A program made the position numbers and the translations under genes. From Halorussus gelatinilyticus (GTDB lineage Archaea; Halobacteriota; Halobacteria; Halobacteriales; Haladaptataceae), in NCBI RefSeq assembly GCF_023238445.1, contig NZ_CP096658.1:682001-746000 (forward strand): 64,000 nt of DNA, in the 5' to 3' direction. This document shows, piece by piece, positions 1 through 8,781 of this stretch. Under the pieces are notes generated by a model. The model made no database searches. It was not told the origin of the DNA and was given only the letters and a program-made list of their open reading frames with translations. Position 1 is the stretch's first letter. The number at the start of each line of letters is the position of its first letter.

Positions 1-95
1 ACCGTGACGAAGAAACTCAGCACGGCGAAGACCAACATCACGACTGCCGCGACGATACTACCTACTAGTGCGCCAAACGAATCGAGAATTCCCAT
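1..95 (-). CDS. Partial small membrane protein (N-terminal 31 residues)
   Basis: The reading frame begins at an ATG at 95 and runs off the left edge of the window. The visible residues start MGILDSFGALVGS and continue as one long hydrophobic stretch, a single predicted membrane helix. A good Shine-Dalgarno sequence (AAGGAG on the minus strand, about 104-109) precedes the start, and AT-rich sequence at about 116-146 could hold the promoter. The family cannot be identified from 31 residues. It is likely one of the small haloarchaeal membrane proteins, and function is unknown. Confidence 0.6.
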   Translation of the reverse strand, partial: MGILDSFGALVGSIVAAVVMLVFAVLSFFVT

Positions 96-156
96 TCGAT
101 TTACTCCTTCTCTTGGAGGGATAAACTGTACACGTATATTATTTGGGTGATAGTCG

Positions 157-174
157 TCCGCAATTTATTGCGGA
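157..174. promoter_or_regulatory. Perfect 7+7 palindrome upstream of the first gene
   Basis: TCCGCAA and TTGCGGA are separated by TTTA. The palindrome lies about 70 bp upstream of the minus-strand start at 95, just beyond the AT-rich promoter region at 116-146, where a regulator could bind. It could also be a hairpin in the 3' trailer of the phosphatase gene that ends at 294. No T-run follows it. Confidence 0.35.
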
Positions 175-293
175 TTTCCGACACTTGGGCCGACTTCCGG
201 GGCGTCCCGAAAGCCCCTCGGTCGTGACTGGAGTCGGGCGCGGGACGTGCGGTGCGAACCGAACGGGACGAGCGGGGTGACGGAAGGCGGAGA

Positions 294-2138
294 CTACGAC
301 CCGCTACCTGCGCTCCGTTCGCCCTCGCCGGGGTCGTAGAGCCAGACCATGTTGTTCTCGTGGAACTCGCTGTCCTCGCCGATGACGACCCGGCCGTTCC
401 CGGTCACGAGCAGGTTGTCGGGGTTGGCGATGGCGTTCTCGGGGTCCACCTGCGCCCGCATCGGGTCGGTCCCGAACAGGGTCGCGCCCGAGGCGTCGGA
501 GTTAGCGGACTCCTCCTCCTCGCGGGTCGGATTGAACGCGCAGTCCCGACAGACCGTGCTGGCCGAGTCCGGGCGGGCGTCGTAGGGACACCCGCCGCAG
601 ATGTTGGCGCTCGGGCCGCCGGTCACGACCGGTTCCATCCGGCTCACGTCGAAGTTCTCGCGGAGTTCCATGCGATAGACCGCGCCGTAGTCGTTGCCCT
701 GCAGCCGGATGGTCCCCTCGCCGTCGGCCATCGTCTCGTTGACCTCCGACATCGCGACGTAGAGGTAGTCGCCGGGTTCCGCTCGGCCCGCCTGCGGGAA
801 CTTGACGGTGATGCCCTCCATCTTCCGGAACTCGTCGGTCGCGCCCTTCGCGGCCGCGGCCTTCCGGGATTCGAGGAAGGCGACCCGGTCGTCGGGGGCG
901 TTCCCCTTGGCCCACTGCTGGACCTGCTCGTCGGTGATGTAGTCGGCGTCCGTACTCTCGTCCTGTCCGTCGTACTCGGCTATCCACGACGCGATTTGCT
1001 CCTCGTCGCCGTGGGCCAACTCGACCCATTCGAGGTCGAAGGCGACGTTCGCGGGGTCGTTGCCCCGACCGGGCTTGGCTCTGGCGGCGTACAGCGTGCC
1101 CGACGAGAGGTCGCCCGCAGAGTCCGCCACGAACTTGAACAGGACCGTCCCGGTCCCGTCGTCGCTCATGTAGGCGGTCTTCCGGTCGGGCATCACCACC
1201 GCGTTCTCGTGGGAGAACCGACCCATGGCGAACCGCTTCTCGGGCGTCGGGTCGCTCGATTTGGGTTCGGTTATCTCGACGACGTAGCCGTACCGATACG
1301 GGTTCCCCCAGTAGCCGAGATACTCGGCCATCCGGCCGTCGCCGTTGCCGTAGGTCTCCTGCTCGGGGTCGTACCACACGTCGGCGGGCGGTTCGTACTC
1401 CTCGGAGGACAGCGGCGTGCCCCACGGCGAGACGGTGCCGAAGCAGTTGGTCCACGTCCCCTCGACCGGCCGGAAGTCAACGTTCATCGCGTCGGTGACC
1501 TGCCACGCGGCGGCCCCCGGTCGCCCCCGGCGCTCGACCCGCATCCGGGTCACGAGTCCGGGCGACCGCTCCCAGTTGGTGAACAGGTAGCCCGCCCGGT
1601 CGCCGTCGCGGACGAAGCCGTTGAAGTCGGGCCACATCCCGTCGGTCATCGGTTCGCCCGTCGCGGAGTAGACCACGCCGAAGCCGTCGCCGGAGTTGGG
1701 TACCCGGTCTCCGCCGTTCATCAGCGGCTGGTAGCTCCCGACGGCGGTCCGGACGCGCTCGCGTTCGATTCGGCTGTCCGGCATCTGCACGCTCTCGAAA
1801 TCCGAGGGTAACTCGTCGATTCTGGCCCCGACGAGCGCGCCCACCGTGCCCTCGTCGTAGGGTAGCACGTTGTTCTCGTCGGGGTGCTGGACGTTGAAGA
1901 ACAGTTCCCCGTCGGTCGTCAGAAAGAGGCCGGTTATCTCCGCGCCGAGCGCCGTGGTCGCGAGTCGGTTCAGCGTCGGCCCCGACTCGGCGTCGCTCTC
2001 GCCGCCGCCCTGCCCGCTCCCCTCTCCGTCGCTCCCGCCGCCCTCCTGTGCGTTCGCGGTGGCGGTACTCGCCCGACCCCCCAGCGCGAGCGTCGCGAGT
2101 ATCGCCACCGTGTCGCGTCGGTCGTAACCTGTGCGCAT
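294..2138 (-). CDS. phoX: PhoX-family (DUF839) alkaline phosphatase, secreted
   Basis: This 614-residue protein matches the PhoX/DUF839 family, large Ca/Fe-dependent phosphatases that release phosphate from organic esters outside the cell. The N-terminus (YDRRDTVAILATLALGG) carries a twin-arginine signal, followed by a Gly/Ser-rich linker. The mature part has the family's repeated beta-propeller segments, for example GLFLTTDGELFFNVQHPDE near residue 70. It ends with the typical PDNLLV..GRVVIGEDS.F..N..W.YDP block. A Cys-rich patch (CGGCPYD...CRDCAF) near residue 530 may be structural. The promoter probably lies in the 135-bp gap before the next gene, where CCTAATCC sits about 35 bp upstream of the ATG. 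Family confidence is high; the exact substrate is unknown. Confidence 0.85.
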   Translation of the reverse strand: MRTGYDRRDTVAILATLALGGRASTATANAQEGGGSDGEGSGQGGGESDAESGPTLNRLATTALGAEITGLFLTTDGELFFNVQHPDENNVLPYDEGTVGALVGARIDELPSDFESVQMPDSRIERERVRTAVGSYQPLMNGGDRVPNSGDGFGVVYSATGEPMTDGMWPDFNGFVRDGDRAGYLFTNWERSPGLVTRMRVERRGRPGAAAWQVTDAMNVDFRPVEGTWTNCFGTVSPWGTPLSSEEYEPPADVWYDPEQETYGNGDGRMAEYLGYWGNPYRYGYVVEITEPKSSDPTPEKRFAMGRFSHENAVVMPDRKTAYMSDDGTGTVLFKFVADSAGDLSSGTLYAARAKPGRGNDPANVAFDLEWVELAHGDEEQIASWIAEYDGQDESTDADYITDEQVQQWAKGNAPDDRVAFLESRKAAAAKGATDEFRKMEGITVKFPQAGRAEPGDYLYVAMSEVNETMADGEGTIRLQGNDYGAVYRMELRENFDVSRMEPVVTGGPSANICGGCPYDARPDSASTVCRDCAFNPTREEEESANSDASGATLFGTDPMRAQVDPENAIANPDNLLVTGNGRVVIGEDSEFHENNMVWLYDPGEGERSAGSGS

Positions 2139-2273
2139 GAGTAACGCGCACCACGGTCGGCGGGATTAGGCTTCCGGATGAGTGTCGGCTCTCTCGCGTA
2201 ACAACGAACGCAGGACAGTTCCGAGACACGACGAGCCGATTACGGGTCAACCGGTGGGACGCGGACTCCGGGT

Positions 2274-3779
2274 TCATCCCCGGTGGACGATGGCCACGTC
2301 GCAGTCCAAGTCGTGGATGCGCTCGAACGTCGGCGGCGAGACGAACCGCGAGGCCGCCGACCGGTCGGTGCTCGCGCCCATGATGGTCAGGTCGTAGTAG
2401 GCGTCGTTGGCCGCGAGGAACGACTCGATGGACGACCGCGACACTCTGGTCTCGAACGACCCCTCGAAGGCCTCCACGAGGTTCGCCAGCGTCGTCTCGG
2501 CCGCGCGACGCTCGTCCTCGCGGTCGATGCAGGTGCAGACGCTGACCCGGCCCGACCCGCCGCCGACCCGGCGGGCGAACTCTATCATCGCGTGGGCGGT
2601 GTCGCCCGCGCGCCGGACCGGAACCAGCACGCGCTTCCAGCGCTCGCGCGACTCGTCGGTCGGGCGGAACGCCACGGCGTCCAGGTCGCTCCGGAAGAGG
2701 CCGCGGACGAACGGCGAGAGACCGCCGTTCTGCTCCTCGTAGGGCGCGACCACGAGGTCGCAGTTGGTCTCGCGGGCGGTCTTCAGGACGGTCCGCGAGC
2801 GGTCGGTGCCGTCGCCGACCACGACCACCTCGCAGGGGACGCCGACCTTCGTCTCGATGCGCCGGGCCTCCGCTTCGAGGCGCTGGGCGGACTCGTCGGC
2901 GACCTGCACCTCCTCGGTCTCGGTGTCCTCGTCGTCGGCCAGCGCGGGGTCGACCAGTCGCGTGTCGGTCCCGTCGGCCGGCACGGTCATCGTGCGCTCG
3001 GCCTCCTCGACGGCCGCCTCGTCCACCACGTCGAGCAGGACGACCTTCCCGGCGTCGTGGGCCGCGGCGAGTCGCGCGGCGAACATCGCCGTCGGGCGGT
3101 CGCCCTCGCTCCCCATCGGGACGAGGACGTGGTCGTCGCCCTTCGTGGACTGGTAGAGGTAGCGCGACCGGCGCTCGTAGAACTGCTCGCGCCAGACGTG
3201 GAACGCGCCGGCGACGATGGCGCTGGCGACGAACACCGACCCGACGTACTGGAGGAAGAAGGCGTGGACCGACTGCACGGAACTGAACGCGGGCGCGATG
3301 AGCGCCAGCAGGGCGGTCGAGAACGCCGACGGCTCCTCGAAGTCCAGCGCCCACGTCAGCCCGCCGGTGAGGAAGATGGCCAGCGCCGCCTCGACCGGCG
3401 AGACCGACAACTGACTCGCGCCGAGGGGGTCCCGGAGCATCGTGTTGACGCCGACCCAGACGGCCAGCGTCCCGCAGAGCGCCCCGGTCGTGAGTCCCCC
3501 GACGAACTTCGTCGGCGAGGCGTAGGTCCCCTCCGGGTCGGCGAACAGCGTGTGCGTGCCCGACGCCAGCGGCGGGAAGAGGACGAACGGCAGGACTTCG
3601 AGCGAGTTCGAGATGGCGGTCACGAGCGCGATGAGGGGCGGAATCAGGAGGAGGACCGAGAGGTGAATCAGGTTCGCGGTGTGCTCTATCCACCGACGGA
3701 ACTCCCGCATCTCCCGGCGCTCGAACCGCCGGACCCGCCGGAGAACGTCGAGATACCGCGCGCGCAGGCCGTCGAGCAT
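2274..3779 (-). CDS. HPP-family membrane protein fused to tandem UspA domains
   Basis: The 501-residue protein has an N-terminal HPP-type membrane domain of about 4-5 helices (residues 40-190). It includes the signature region LPFVLFPPLASGTHTLFADPEG, followed by a two-helix section. The cytoplasmic remainder looks like two UspA modules: residues about 205-345 (GDDHVLVPMGSEGDRPTAM...VVVGDG) and about 365-501 (WKRVLVPVRRAGDTAHAM...DVAIVHRG). HPP proteins have been linked to nitrite transport in plastids and cyanobacteria; a transport role regulated by adenine nucleotide binding to the UspA part is inference. It starts at ATG 3779 and is monocistronic. The 439-bp gap upstream holds repeat copy A. 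Confidence 0.8.
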   Translation of the reverse strand: MLDGLRARYLDVLRRVRRFERREMREFRRWIEHTANLIHLSVLLLIPPLIALVTAISNSLEVLPFVLFPPLASGTHTLFADPEGTYASPTKFVGGLTTGALCGTLAVWVGVNTMLRDPLGASQLSVSPVEAALAIFLTGGLTWALDFEEPSAFSTALLALIAPAFSSVQSVHAFFLQYVGSVFVASAIVAGAFHVWREQFYERRSRYLYQSTKGDDHVLVPMGSEGDRPTAMFAARLAAAHDAGKVVLLDVVDEAAVEEAERTMTVPADGTDTRLVDPALADDEDTETEEVQVADESAQRLEAEARRIETKVGVPCEVVVVGDGTDRSRTVLKTARETNCDLVVAPYEEQNGGLSPFVRGLFRSDLDAVAFRPTDESRERWKRVLVPVRRAGDTAHAMIEFARRVGGGSGRVSVCTCIDREDERRAAETTLANLVEAFEGSFETRVSRSSIESFLAANDAYYDLTIMGASTDRSAASRFVSPPTFERIHDLDCDVAIVHRG

Positions 3780-3851
3780 GGGCTACCCACACGTCGGCCG
3801 CCGCGCTTCAAGTATCTGTTTGCTCGTTCGTGGGGTCGCAGGACGGGGACG

Positions 3852-4143
3852 CGCTCGATTCGACAATCCACCGGAAGACGCTCGGTGACGCAGACCACCG
3901 GAACGTGCTCGGTGACACGAACCGCGGTTTGGGTGGACTGAAAGGGGCCGCCCGCTCGCGGGCCGCAGGCCCGTGGTCGTCTCTGCGGGCACTATCCGAG
4001 GCGAATCGCAGGTGAGCCGAGGATATCCCGCTGAGCGACCGTCACGCGAGCGAAGCGAGTGTGACCTCGGAAGTCGCAGCCCGCGCAGGAGCGAAGCGAC
4101 GAGCAGGACCGTCTTCCGGAGGCGAGCGGGCGGGGGCTTTCTA
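3852..4143 (+). repeat. Structured intergenic element, copy A (with 27-nt tandem repeats)
   Basis: Fills the 439-bp gap between the HPP-UspA and nucleoside phosphorylase genes. It opens with two exact-length 27-nt units (3852-3878, 3879-3905), each beginning GCTCG, and a third partial unit. Then come GGTTTGGGTGGACTGAAAGG and GCCGCCCGCTCGCGG. The segment CCCGCTCGC (3951-3959) can pair with GCGAGCGGG (4122-4130); inside it TATCC (3993-3997) can pair with GGATA (4021-4025). It ends GGGGGCTTTC. Copy B matches it closely, but copy A carries about 95 nt of extra hairpin-rich sequence at about 4040-4120. No convincing ORF is present. It could be a non-coding RNA or a mobile repeat. Confidence 0.7.
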
Positions 4144-4218
4144 CGACTCCCTCTCAACGTGAATTCCCAAAGTGCCAGTTGGTCGTCGAAAATTGCAAAA
4201 CAGACGACGTTCAGGGGC

Positions 4219-4950
4219 TCATTCGGCCAAATCGACCACGGCGTCCAACGTGATCCGAATCGCGCGCTCGACGTTGTTCTTGGCCTTCTCGGGCAGTTCC
4301 TCGTCGTCGGTCTCGCCCTTCTGAGTTCCCTCCACGAGGTTGCCGTCCACGGTGCAGATGGCTCCCGCGCGCATGTCGCGCCGCCGGGTCAGCGAGAAGA
4401 CCGCCGCGGCCTCCATCTCGACCGAGAGGATGTTGGCGTCCTCCCAGTCGGCGACGTACTCCTCGGTCTCGGCGTAGAAGGCGTCGTCGCTGGCGATGGG
4501 ACCGACGTGAACCTCTTCGTCGTTGGCCTCGGCGGAGTCCACGAGCGACGAGAGTACGTCGTAGTCCGGCACCGCTGGGTAGGCAACGTCCTCGTAGCGC
4601 TTGCTGGTGCCCTCGTTCTTCGCCGCGCCGGTGGCGATAATCATGTCGCCGATCTCGATGCCCTCCTGCAGGGCACCCGTGGTGCCGACGCGAATCACGG
4701 TCTCGACGCCGACCTCGTTGAGTTCCTCGACCGCGATTGCGGCGGAGGGACAGCCGATGCCGGTCGAGCAGATGGTGAGGTCGGTGCCCTCGTACGTCGC
4801 GTTGACGACCTTGTACTCGCGGTTCTCGGCGACGACCGCCGAGCTATCGCAGAGGTTCGCGATGCGGTCCACGCGGCCGGGGTCGCCGGGGATGAGCGCG
4901 ATGTCGTTCACGTCGCCCTCTTCGACGAGGAGATGGGGCTGTTTCGCCAT
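4219..4950 (-). CDS. udp: Uridine/purine nucleoside phosphorylase (PNP/UDP family)
   Basis: This 243-residue enzyme splits nucleosides with phosphate, giving a base and (deoxy)ribose-1-phosphate. Family features are the phosphate-binding GDPGRVDRI (residues 22-30), the GIGCPSAAIAVEEL segment, VIRVGTTGAL, and the sugar-binding SVEMEAAAVFSL near residue 170. Length is normal for the NP-I family. The neighbouring gene on the same strand upstream (6021-5113) is a PfkB-type kinase, which fits nucleoside catabolism. Base specificity cannot be told from sequence alone. It starts at ATG 4950, with about 160 nt between the two genes. Confidence 0.85.
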   Translation of the reverse strand: MAKQPHLLVEEGDVNDIALIPGDPGRVDRIANLCDSSAVVAENREYKVVNATYEGTDLTICSTGIGCPSAAIAVEELNEVGVETVIRVGTTGALQEGIEIGDMIIATGAAKNEGTSKRYEDVAYPAVPDYDVLSSLVDSAEANDEEVHVGPIASDDAFYAETEEYVADWEDANILSVEMEAAAVFSLTRRRDMRAGAICTVDGNLVEGTQKGETDDEELPEKAKNNVERAIRITLDAVVDLAE

Positions 4951-5112
4951 GCGCGTGACTTCCGGGGAGAGGGAGAAAAAGCGTGCGGGTTCGCGGTCGG
5001 CGAGCGGGCGTCAGGCGTAGCGGTCGCTCGGTCGGGGAACTCGTCGCGTCGGGTCATCGATACGTCGTCCCACTCGACCGACGCAGTAGTCACTTTCGAC
5101 TACGCAGCGGGT

Positions 5113-6021
5113 TCAGAACTGCCCGTCCAGAAACGCCTCGACCGCCTCGAACGACGGCGCGGTCCGCGCGCCCTCCTCCATCGCGGCCAAGGCACCGCAG
5201 GCGTTGGCGAACTCCAGCGCGCGCTCGTAGTCCGCGTCGGAGGCCAGAACCCCGCCGTCGCGCAGCAGCACCGCGAGAAAGCCCGCGGCGAAGGCGTCGC
5301 CCGCGCCGGTGGTGTCAACGACCTCGGCGTCGAACCCCGGATGGTCGAACGACGCGCTCGGGGTGTCCACTTGCGCGCCGTCCTCGCCGTGCTTGATGAC
5401 GACGACGCGACCGTGGAGTTCCGACGAGGGGTGTTCGAGGTCGCTGTCGAGCAACGCTCGGGCCTCGCGGTCGTTGAGGAAGACCACGTCGGAGTAGGCC
5501 AGCGCCTCGCCGAAGTCCCGCTCGGCGAGGCGTCTGCCGGGGTCGAAACTCACGCTGACGCCCGCGTCGGTCGCGGTCCGGGCCAGCGTGGCGGCGGTGT
5601 CGGGGCGCTGGCTGGTCAGGTGGAGGTGGTCGGCACCGGCGACGAACTGAAGGTCCACGTCGTCGGGTCCGACCGCCTCGTTCGCGCCCTCGTTGCCCAG
5701 TACCATCACCTCACCGTCGTCGTCCACGATGAGGTACTTCGTCGTCGTCTCGCGGTCTTCGACCCCCAGCAGGTGCGAGCAGTCCACGCCCGCGGCCCGC
5801 AACTCCCGGCGGACGAACTCGCCGGTCTCGTCGGTGCCGACGCTCCCGACGAGTCCCGCGTCGAACTCCATGCCCGCCAGCGCGACGGCGACGTTGGCGG
5901 CGCTCCCGCCGCCCGACCGACACTGGGAGTCGATGCGGGCCTCGCCGTCGGGCATCGGGAGGGCGTCCACGCGCAACGTCACGTCCCAGTTGACGTGTCC
6001 GGCGGTGACTATCTCGACCAT
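5113..6021 (-). CDS. PfkB-family sugar kinase, candidate ribose-1-phosphate kinase
   Basis: The 302-residue protein has the two PfkB signatures: SGGGSAANVAVALAGM near residue 37 and DTTGAGDAFAAGFLA with the catalytic Asp near residue 245. It phosphorylates a sugar or nucleoside using a nucleotide donor. Adjacency to a nucleoside phosphorylase suggests the haloarchaeal non-carboxylating pentose bisphosphate pathway, where ribose-1-phosphate is converted to ribose-1,5-bisphosphate. That is an inference; ribokinase, ketohexokinase or nucleoside kinase remain possible. No isomerase, HAD phosphatase or aldolase of that pathway is adjacent, although deoC lies at 52913. A TTAAAA box lies at 6103-6108. 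Confidence 0.75.
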   Translation of the reverse strand: MVEIVTAGHVNWDVTLRVDALPMPDGEARIDSQCRSGGGSAANVAVALAGMEFDAGLVGSVGTDETGEFVRRELRAAGVDCSHLLGVEDRETTTKYLIVDDDGEVMVLGNEGANEAVGPDDVDLQFVAGADHLHLTSQRPDTAATLARTATDAGVSVSFDPGRRLAERDFGEALAYSDVVFLNDREARALLDSDLEHPSSELHGRVVVIKHGEDGAQVDTPSASFDHPGFDAEVVDTTGAGDAFAAGFLAVLLRDGGVLASDADYERALEFANACGALAAMEEGARTAPSFEAVEAFLDGQF

Positions 6022-6102
6022 GGCTGGTGACCGAGAGGACTGTTCGGAGATTCGAGATGAGAACGTTCGAGCGACATACCGTGACCGTACGCACTCCGCC
6101 GA

Positions 6103-6108
6103 TTAAAA
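6103..6108 (-). promoter_or_regulatory. TATA box of the PfkB-family kinase gene
   Basis: CATTTTAATC on the minus strand, about 85 bp upstream of the ATG at 6021, is a typical archaeal TATA box in GC-rich surroundings. It predicts a transcript start near 6078 and a leader of about 55 nt. Confidence 0.5.
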
Positions 6109-6255
6109 TGCTGGTGGGATTCTCGGACCGAAACGCGGGAGACCGGTGAACGGTGGTTCGGGTCGATGTCGGGGTCGCCATCGGTCGGGATTCGGCCGGG
6201 ATAGCGAAGCCAGCGACTGCCGATGCCACGGTCACGAAATCCGAAACTCCCGCGC

Positions 6256-7062
6256 TCAGCCCGTCGCCATGAACAGGAGCAGGTTGTGCGCGCCCGGACC
6301 CAAGCCGACCGCGGCGACCGCGCCCAGCAACAGGAACCCCTCGCGGGGGTCCTCGCGGACGAAATCCGCGAACAGAATCACCACGGCCTCCGCGATGGCG
6401 AGTTTCACGAGGACGAACAGCCACCCGACGCCGAGGAGGTCGGCGGTCGGGAGCGAGGCCGCCACGTCGAGGACCGCGCGCGAGACCGGCGTTCGCTCGC
6501 CGAACCCGAGCAGGTCCACGCCCACGGCCGTCGAGACCGCGTCGAGCGAGTGGCCGAACAGCGCCAGCGCGCCCGTCGCGCCCGTCGCCGCGGTCACGCT
6601 CGGGCGCGACCATCTGGTCGCGGCCCAGAGCGTCCCGGCGAGCAGGAGCGCCAGCGCGAGACCGACCAGCGGCCAGAACAGCCGGAGTCCGGTCTCGGCC
6701 CCGCGAGCGAGCGCGTAGGCCACGACCGCGCTCGCGGCCAGCACCCCGACCGCGACCACCGGGCGCTCGGGGTCGGTCGAGGCGTGAATCCCGGCGAACC
6801 AGACGACCCCGGCGACGACGAACGTCGAGAGGTAGACCGAGGGCGTGCCCAGCAGGGGCGCGACGACGCCGGGCACCCAGTCGAGGACGAACAGCACGTG
6901 GAGGCTCGACCCCACGACGACCCACGGCGCGAGCGCGAGGACGATGCGGTCGGAGACGTGCGGGTCCGACCGGGCGAGCGCCCCGCCGACCAGCGCCACC
7001 GCCGCCAGCTGCCCCACGAGATACGGGAGCGGCGGGAGCGCGAACCCCTCTGGAAGCACCAT
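6256..7062 (-). CDS. DUF63 family polytopic membrane protein
   Basis: The 268-residue protein begins MVLPEGFALPPLPYLVGQL, as DUF63 proteins from archaea usually do, so the ATG at 7062 was chosen over an in-frame start 66 nt upstream. About seven hydrophobic helices follow. The loops include the family-like GHSLDAVSTAVGVD segment near residue 178 and the FADFVREDPREGFLLLGAVAAVGLGPG ending. Family function is unknown. It is divergent from the lipoprotein gene at 7155 with a 92-bp shared promoter region. Confidence 0.8.
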   Translation of the reverse strand: MVLPEGFALPPLPYLVGQLAAVALVGGALARSDPHVSDRIVLALAPWVVVGSSLHVLFVLDWVPGVVAPLLGTPSVYLSTFVVAGVVWFAGIHASTDPERPVVAVGVLAASAVVAYALARGAETGLRLFWPLVGLALALLLAGTLWAATRWSRPSVTAATGATGALALFGHSLDAVSTAVGVDLLGFGERTPVSRAVLDVAASLPTADLLGVGWLFVLVKLAIAEAVVILFADFVREDPREGFLLLGAVAAVGLGPGAHNLLLFMATG

Positions 7063-7154
7063 GCCCGATACGGCGGAGCGCTGGGCCGAAAGGCTTGCGA
7101 TACGCGCGACGTCCGCGACAGAAGACACTTATCGGGACCGGAAGAATCGCCGCT

Positions 7155-8081
7155 ATGCGACGACGCGCCCTCCTCGCCTGCTCCGGGACCGCGCTCGCCG
7201 GTCTCGCCGGCTGTCTCTCCGGCTCGTCCGGTGACCCGACGACCGGCACTGACGAGAGCCGGACCGAGACGACGGCCGAAACGACCAGCGAGACCGCCGA
7301 GACCACGACCGAAACCGCGCCCACCGCGACCGTCTCGGTCACACTCGACGCGCTCCAGCCAGGGCTCGTGACGATGAACTCGCCCGACTCCATCGGCGTC
7401 CACCCGACCGACGGCCAGTACCTCTACCTCGACGTGACGACCGAGGCCGGCGCGCCGCCGGCCCGCGAGGACTTCTCGTTCCGGTTCGCCGGGAGCGAGC
7501 ACGCGCCGGTCTCGATGGGCTGGCCGCTCCGGACGTGGCGCGTCCGGAGCGGCCGGACCGAGACCTACGACCGGACCGCCGGGCGGGGACTGCTCCTGTT
7601 CGAACTCCCCGCGTCGGCCGACGAGACCGACGCCGACGGCACGACCGCCGGGACCGACGCCGCCTTGACGTGGCCGGGCGGCGAGTGGCGACCCGACGAG
7701 AGCGTCCGGCGGCGACTCGCCGCGCCGGACCCGTCGTTCTCGGTCTCGGCCGAGATTCCCGAGACTGTCCCCGTCTCCGACTCGCCGACGGTTAGAGCCA
7801 CCGTGAAAAACGAGAGCGACGTGCCGGGGCGGTTCGTCGCCGGACTGAACCGCGCCGGGCCGATGGTCGCACACACGCCGGTCGAGCGCGTCTCCGTCCC
7901 CGTCCCCGCGGGCGAGTCGAAGGACTGGACGTTCACCGACACGTCCATCATGGCCGACGAAGTGGACAGATTCGCCGACGACGAGAAGCCCGACATGACC
8001 TACTACCTGAGTTGGGCCGACGAGAGCGCGAGTCGAGACGTTCGGTACGTTCAGGCCGCTCGCACGACCGACACGGCGTAG
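7155..8081 (+). CDS. Tat-exported lipoprotein, function unknown
   Basis: The 308-residue protein starts MRRRALLACSGTALAGLAGC, a compact Arg-rich signal ending in the LAGC lipobox, so a lipid-anchored protein outside the membrane is expected. A Thr/Glu-rich linker (residues 25-55) leads to two beta-rich segments without recognisable catalytic motifs. The second (SAEIPETVPVSDSPTVRATVKNE) resembles the CARDB/DUF11-like Ig folds common in haloarchaeal surface proteins. The start at 7155 is fixed by the signal peptide. Its last 31 bp overlap the convergent gene 8051-8629. Confidence 0.75.
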   Translation: MRRRALLACSGTALAGLAGCLSGSSGDPTTGTDESRTETTAETTSETAETTTETAPTATVSVTLDALQPGLVTMNSPDSIGVHPTDGQYLYLDVTTEAGAPPAREDFSFRFAGSEHAPVSMGWPLRTWRVRSGRTETYDRTAGRGLLLFELPASADETDADGTTAGTDAALTWPGGEWRPDESVRRRLAAPDPSFSVSAEIPETVPVSDSPTVRATVKNESDVPGRFVAGLNRAGPMVAHTPVERVSVPVPAGESKDWTFTDTSIMADEVDRFADDEKPDMTYYLSWADESASRDVRYVQAARTTDTA

Positions 8082-8629
8082 CGGGTCGCGTCGCTCGGCA
8101 CGTCCACCTCCAACTCCATCCGGCCCTCGGTCCCGGCCGCCAAGTCGAACGCGGGACCGCTGGCCGACTCCAGCTCCTCGCCGTCTTCGTCGTAGAACCG
8201 GACTATCGGTTCTACCTCGGCGTCCTCGCCGCTGTTGGCCACCGTGACCGTCAGCGTCACCTCGCCGACCGGGAGCGGTCGTCGAACCTCTCCCCGTTCG
8301 GCTTCCGGTTCCTCGTGCTGGTAGACGCCCGAGTCCACGACGAGGAGGCCCTCGTCGCTCGACGAGAGCGACTCCCGGTAGATGTGGAGTCGGTTGCGAG
8401 CGGACCGGACCGCGCGGGTCGCCTCCTCGTCGTCCAGCAACTCCTCGACGCGGAGCAGTTGGTTGTCTATCTCGTCCACGACGCCCTCGCGGTCGGCCCG
8501 GTCGCGCTCGCCGAAGGCGTCGAGGCGGTCGCGCACCGTCTCGAAGTCCTCGGTCACGTCGGCGTCGGCCGCGTCGCGCGCGCGTCGCAGGTCGTCTCGG
8601 ATGTCGATAATCGGTGGTATCGAAGCCAC
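8051..8629 (-). CDS. Conserved haloarchaeal protein: helical N-terminus plus Ig-like C-terminus
   Basis: The 192-residue soluble protein has an acidic, mainly helical first half (residues 1-95, likely coiled coil, e.g. DEIDNQLLRVEELLDDEEATR). The second half is a beta sandwich (residues 105-190, VGEVTLTVTVANSGEDAEVEP) resembling CARDB/FxLYD folds. There is no signal peptide and there are no catalytic motifs. It overlaps the tail of the lipoprotein gene by 31 bp in convergent orientation. I do not recognise a named family. Confidence 0.65.
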   Translation of the reverse strand: MASIPPIIDIRDDLRRARDAADADVTEDFETVRDRLDAFGERDRADREGVVDEIDNQLLRVEELLDDEEATRAVRSARNRLHIYRESLSSSDEGLLVVDSGVYQHEEPEAERGEVRRPLPVGEVTLTVTVANSGEDAEVEPIVRFYDEDGEELESASGPAFDLAAGTEGRMELEVDVPSDATRYAVSVVRAA

Positions 8630-8723
8630 GGTTTCCCCCGACGCGACTCCGAGCGCGACGGGGAAGTGTTCTCCGGCCGCCGCGGGACGCCACCGGGACG
8701 ACAGCGGGGCGGCACCGGGCGAG

Positions 8724-8731
8724 TTTATATA
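8724..8731 (+). promoter_or_regulatory. TATA box of the SPW-repeat gene
   Basis: TTTATATA lies in a GC-rich setting about 55 bp upstream of the ATG at 8782. Expected initiation is near 8756, giving a leader of about 25 nt. Confidence 0.6.
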
Positions 8732-8781
8732 CCAACCGCTCTACTTATCGGGTTCAGCATCCAACTTCGGTCGGGGAAATC

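Noticed and set aside
2283-3941. A 552-codon open frame on the plus strand
   Set aside because: It is antisense to the HPP-UspA gene, rich in Arg/Gly/Ala with no motif, and arises from GC-rich third positions of the real gene. Its last part only reads through the 27-nt repeats.
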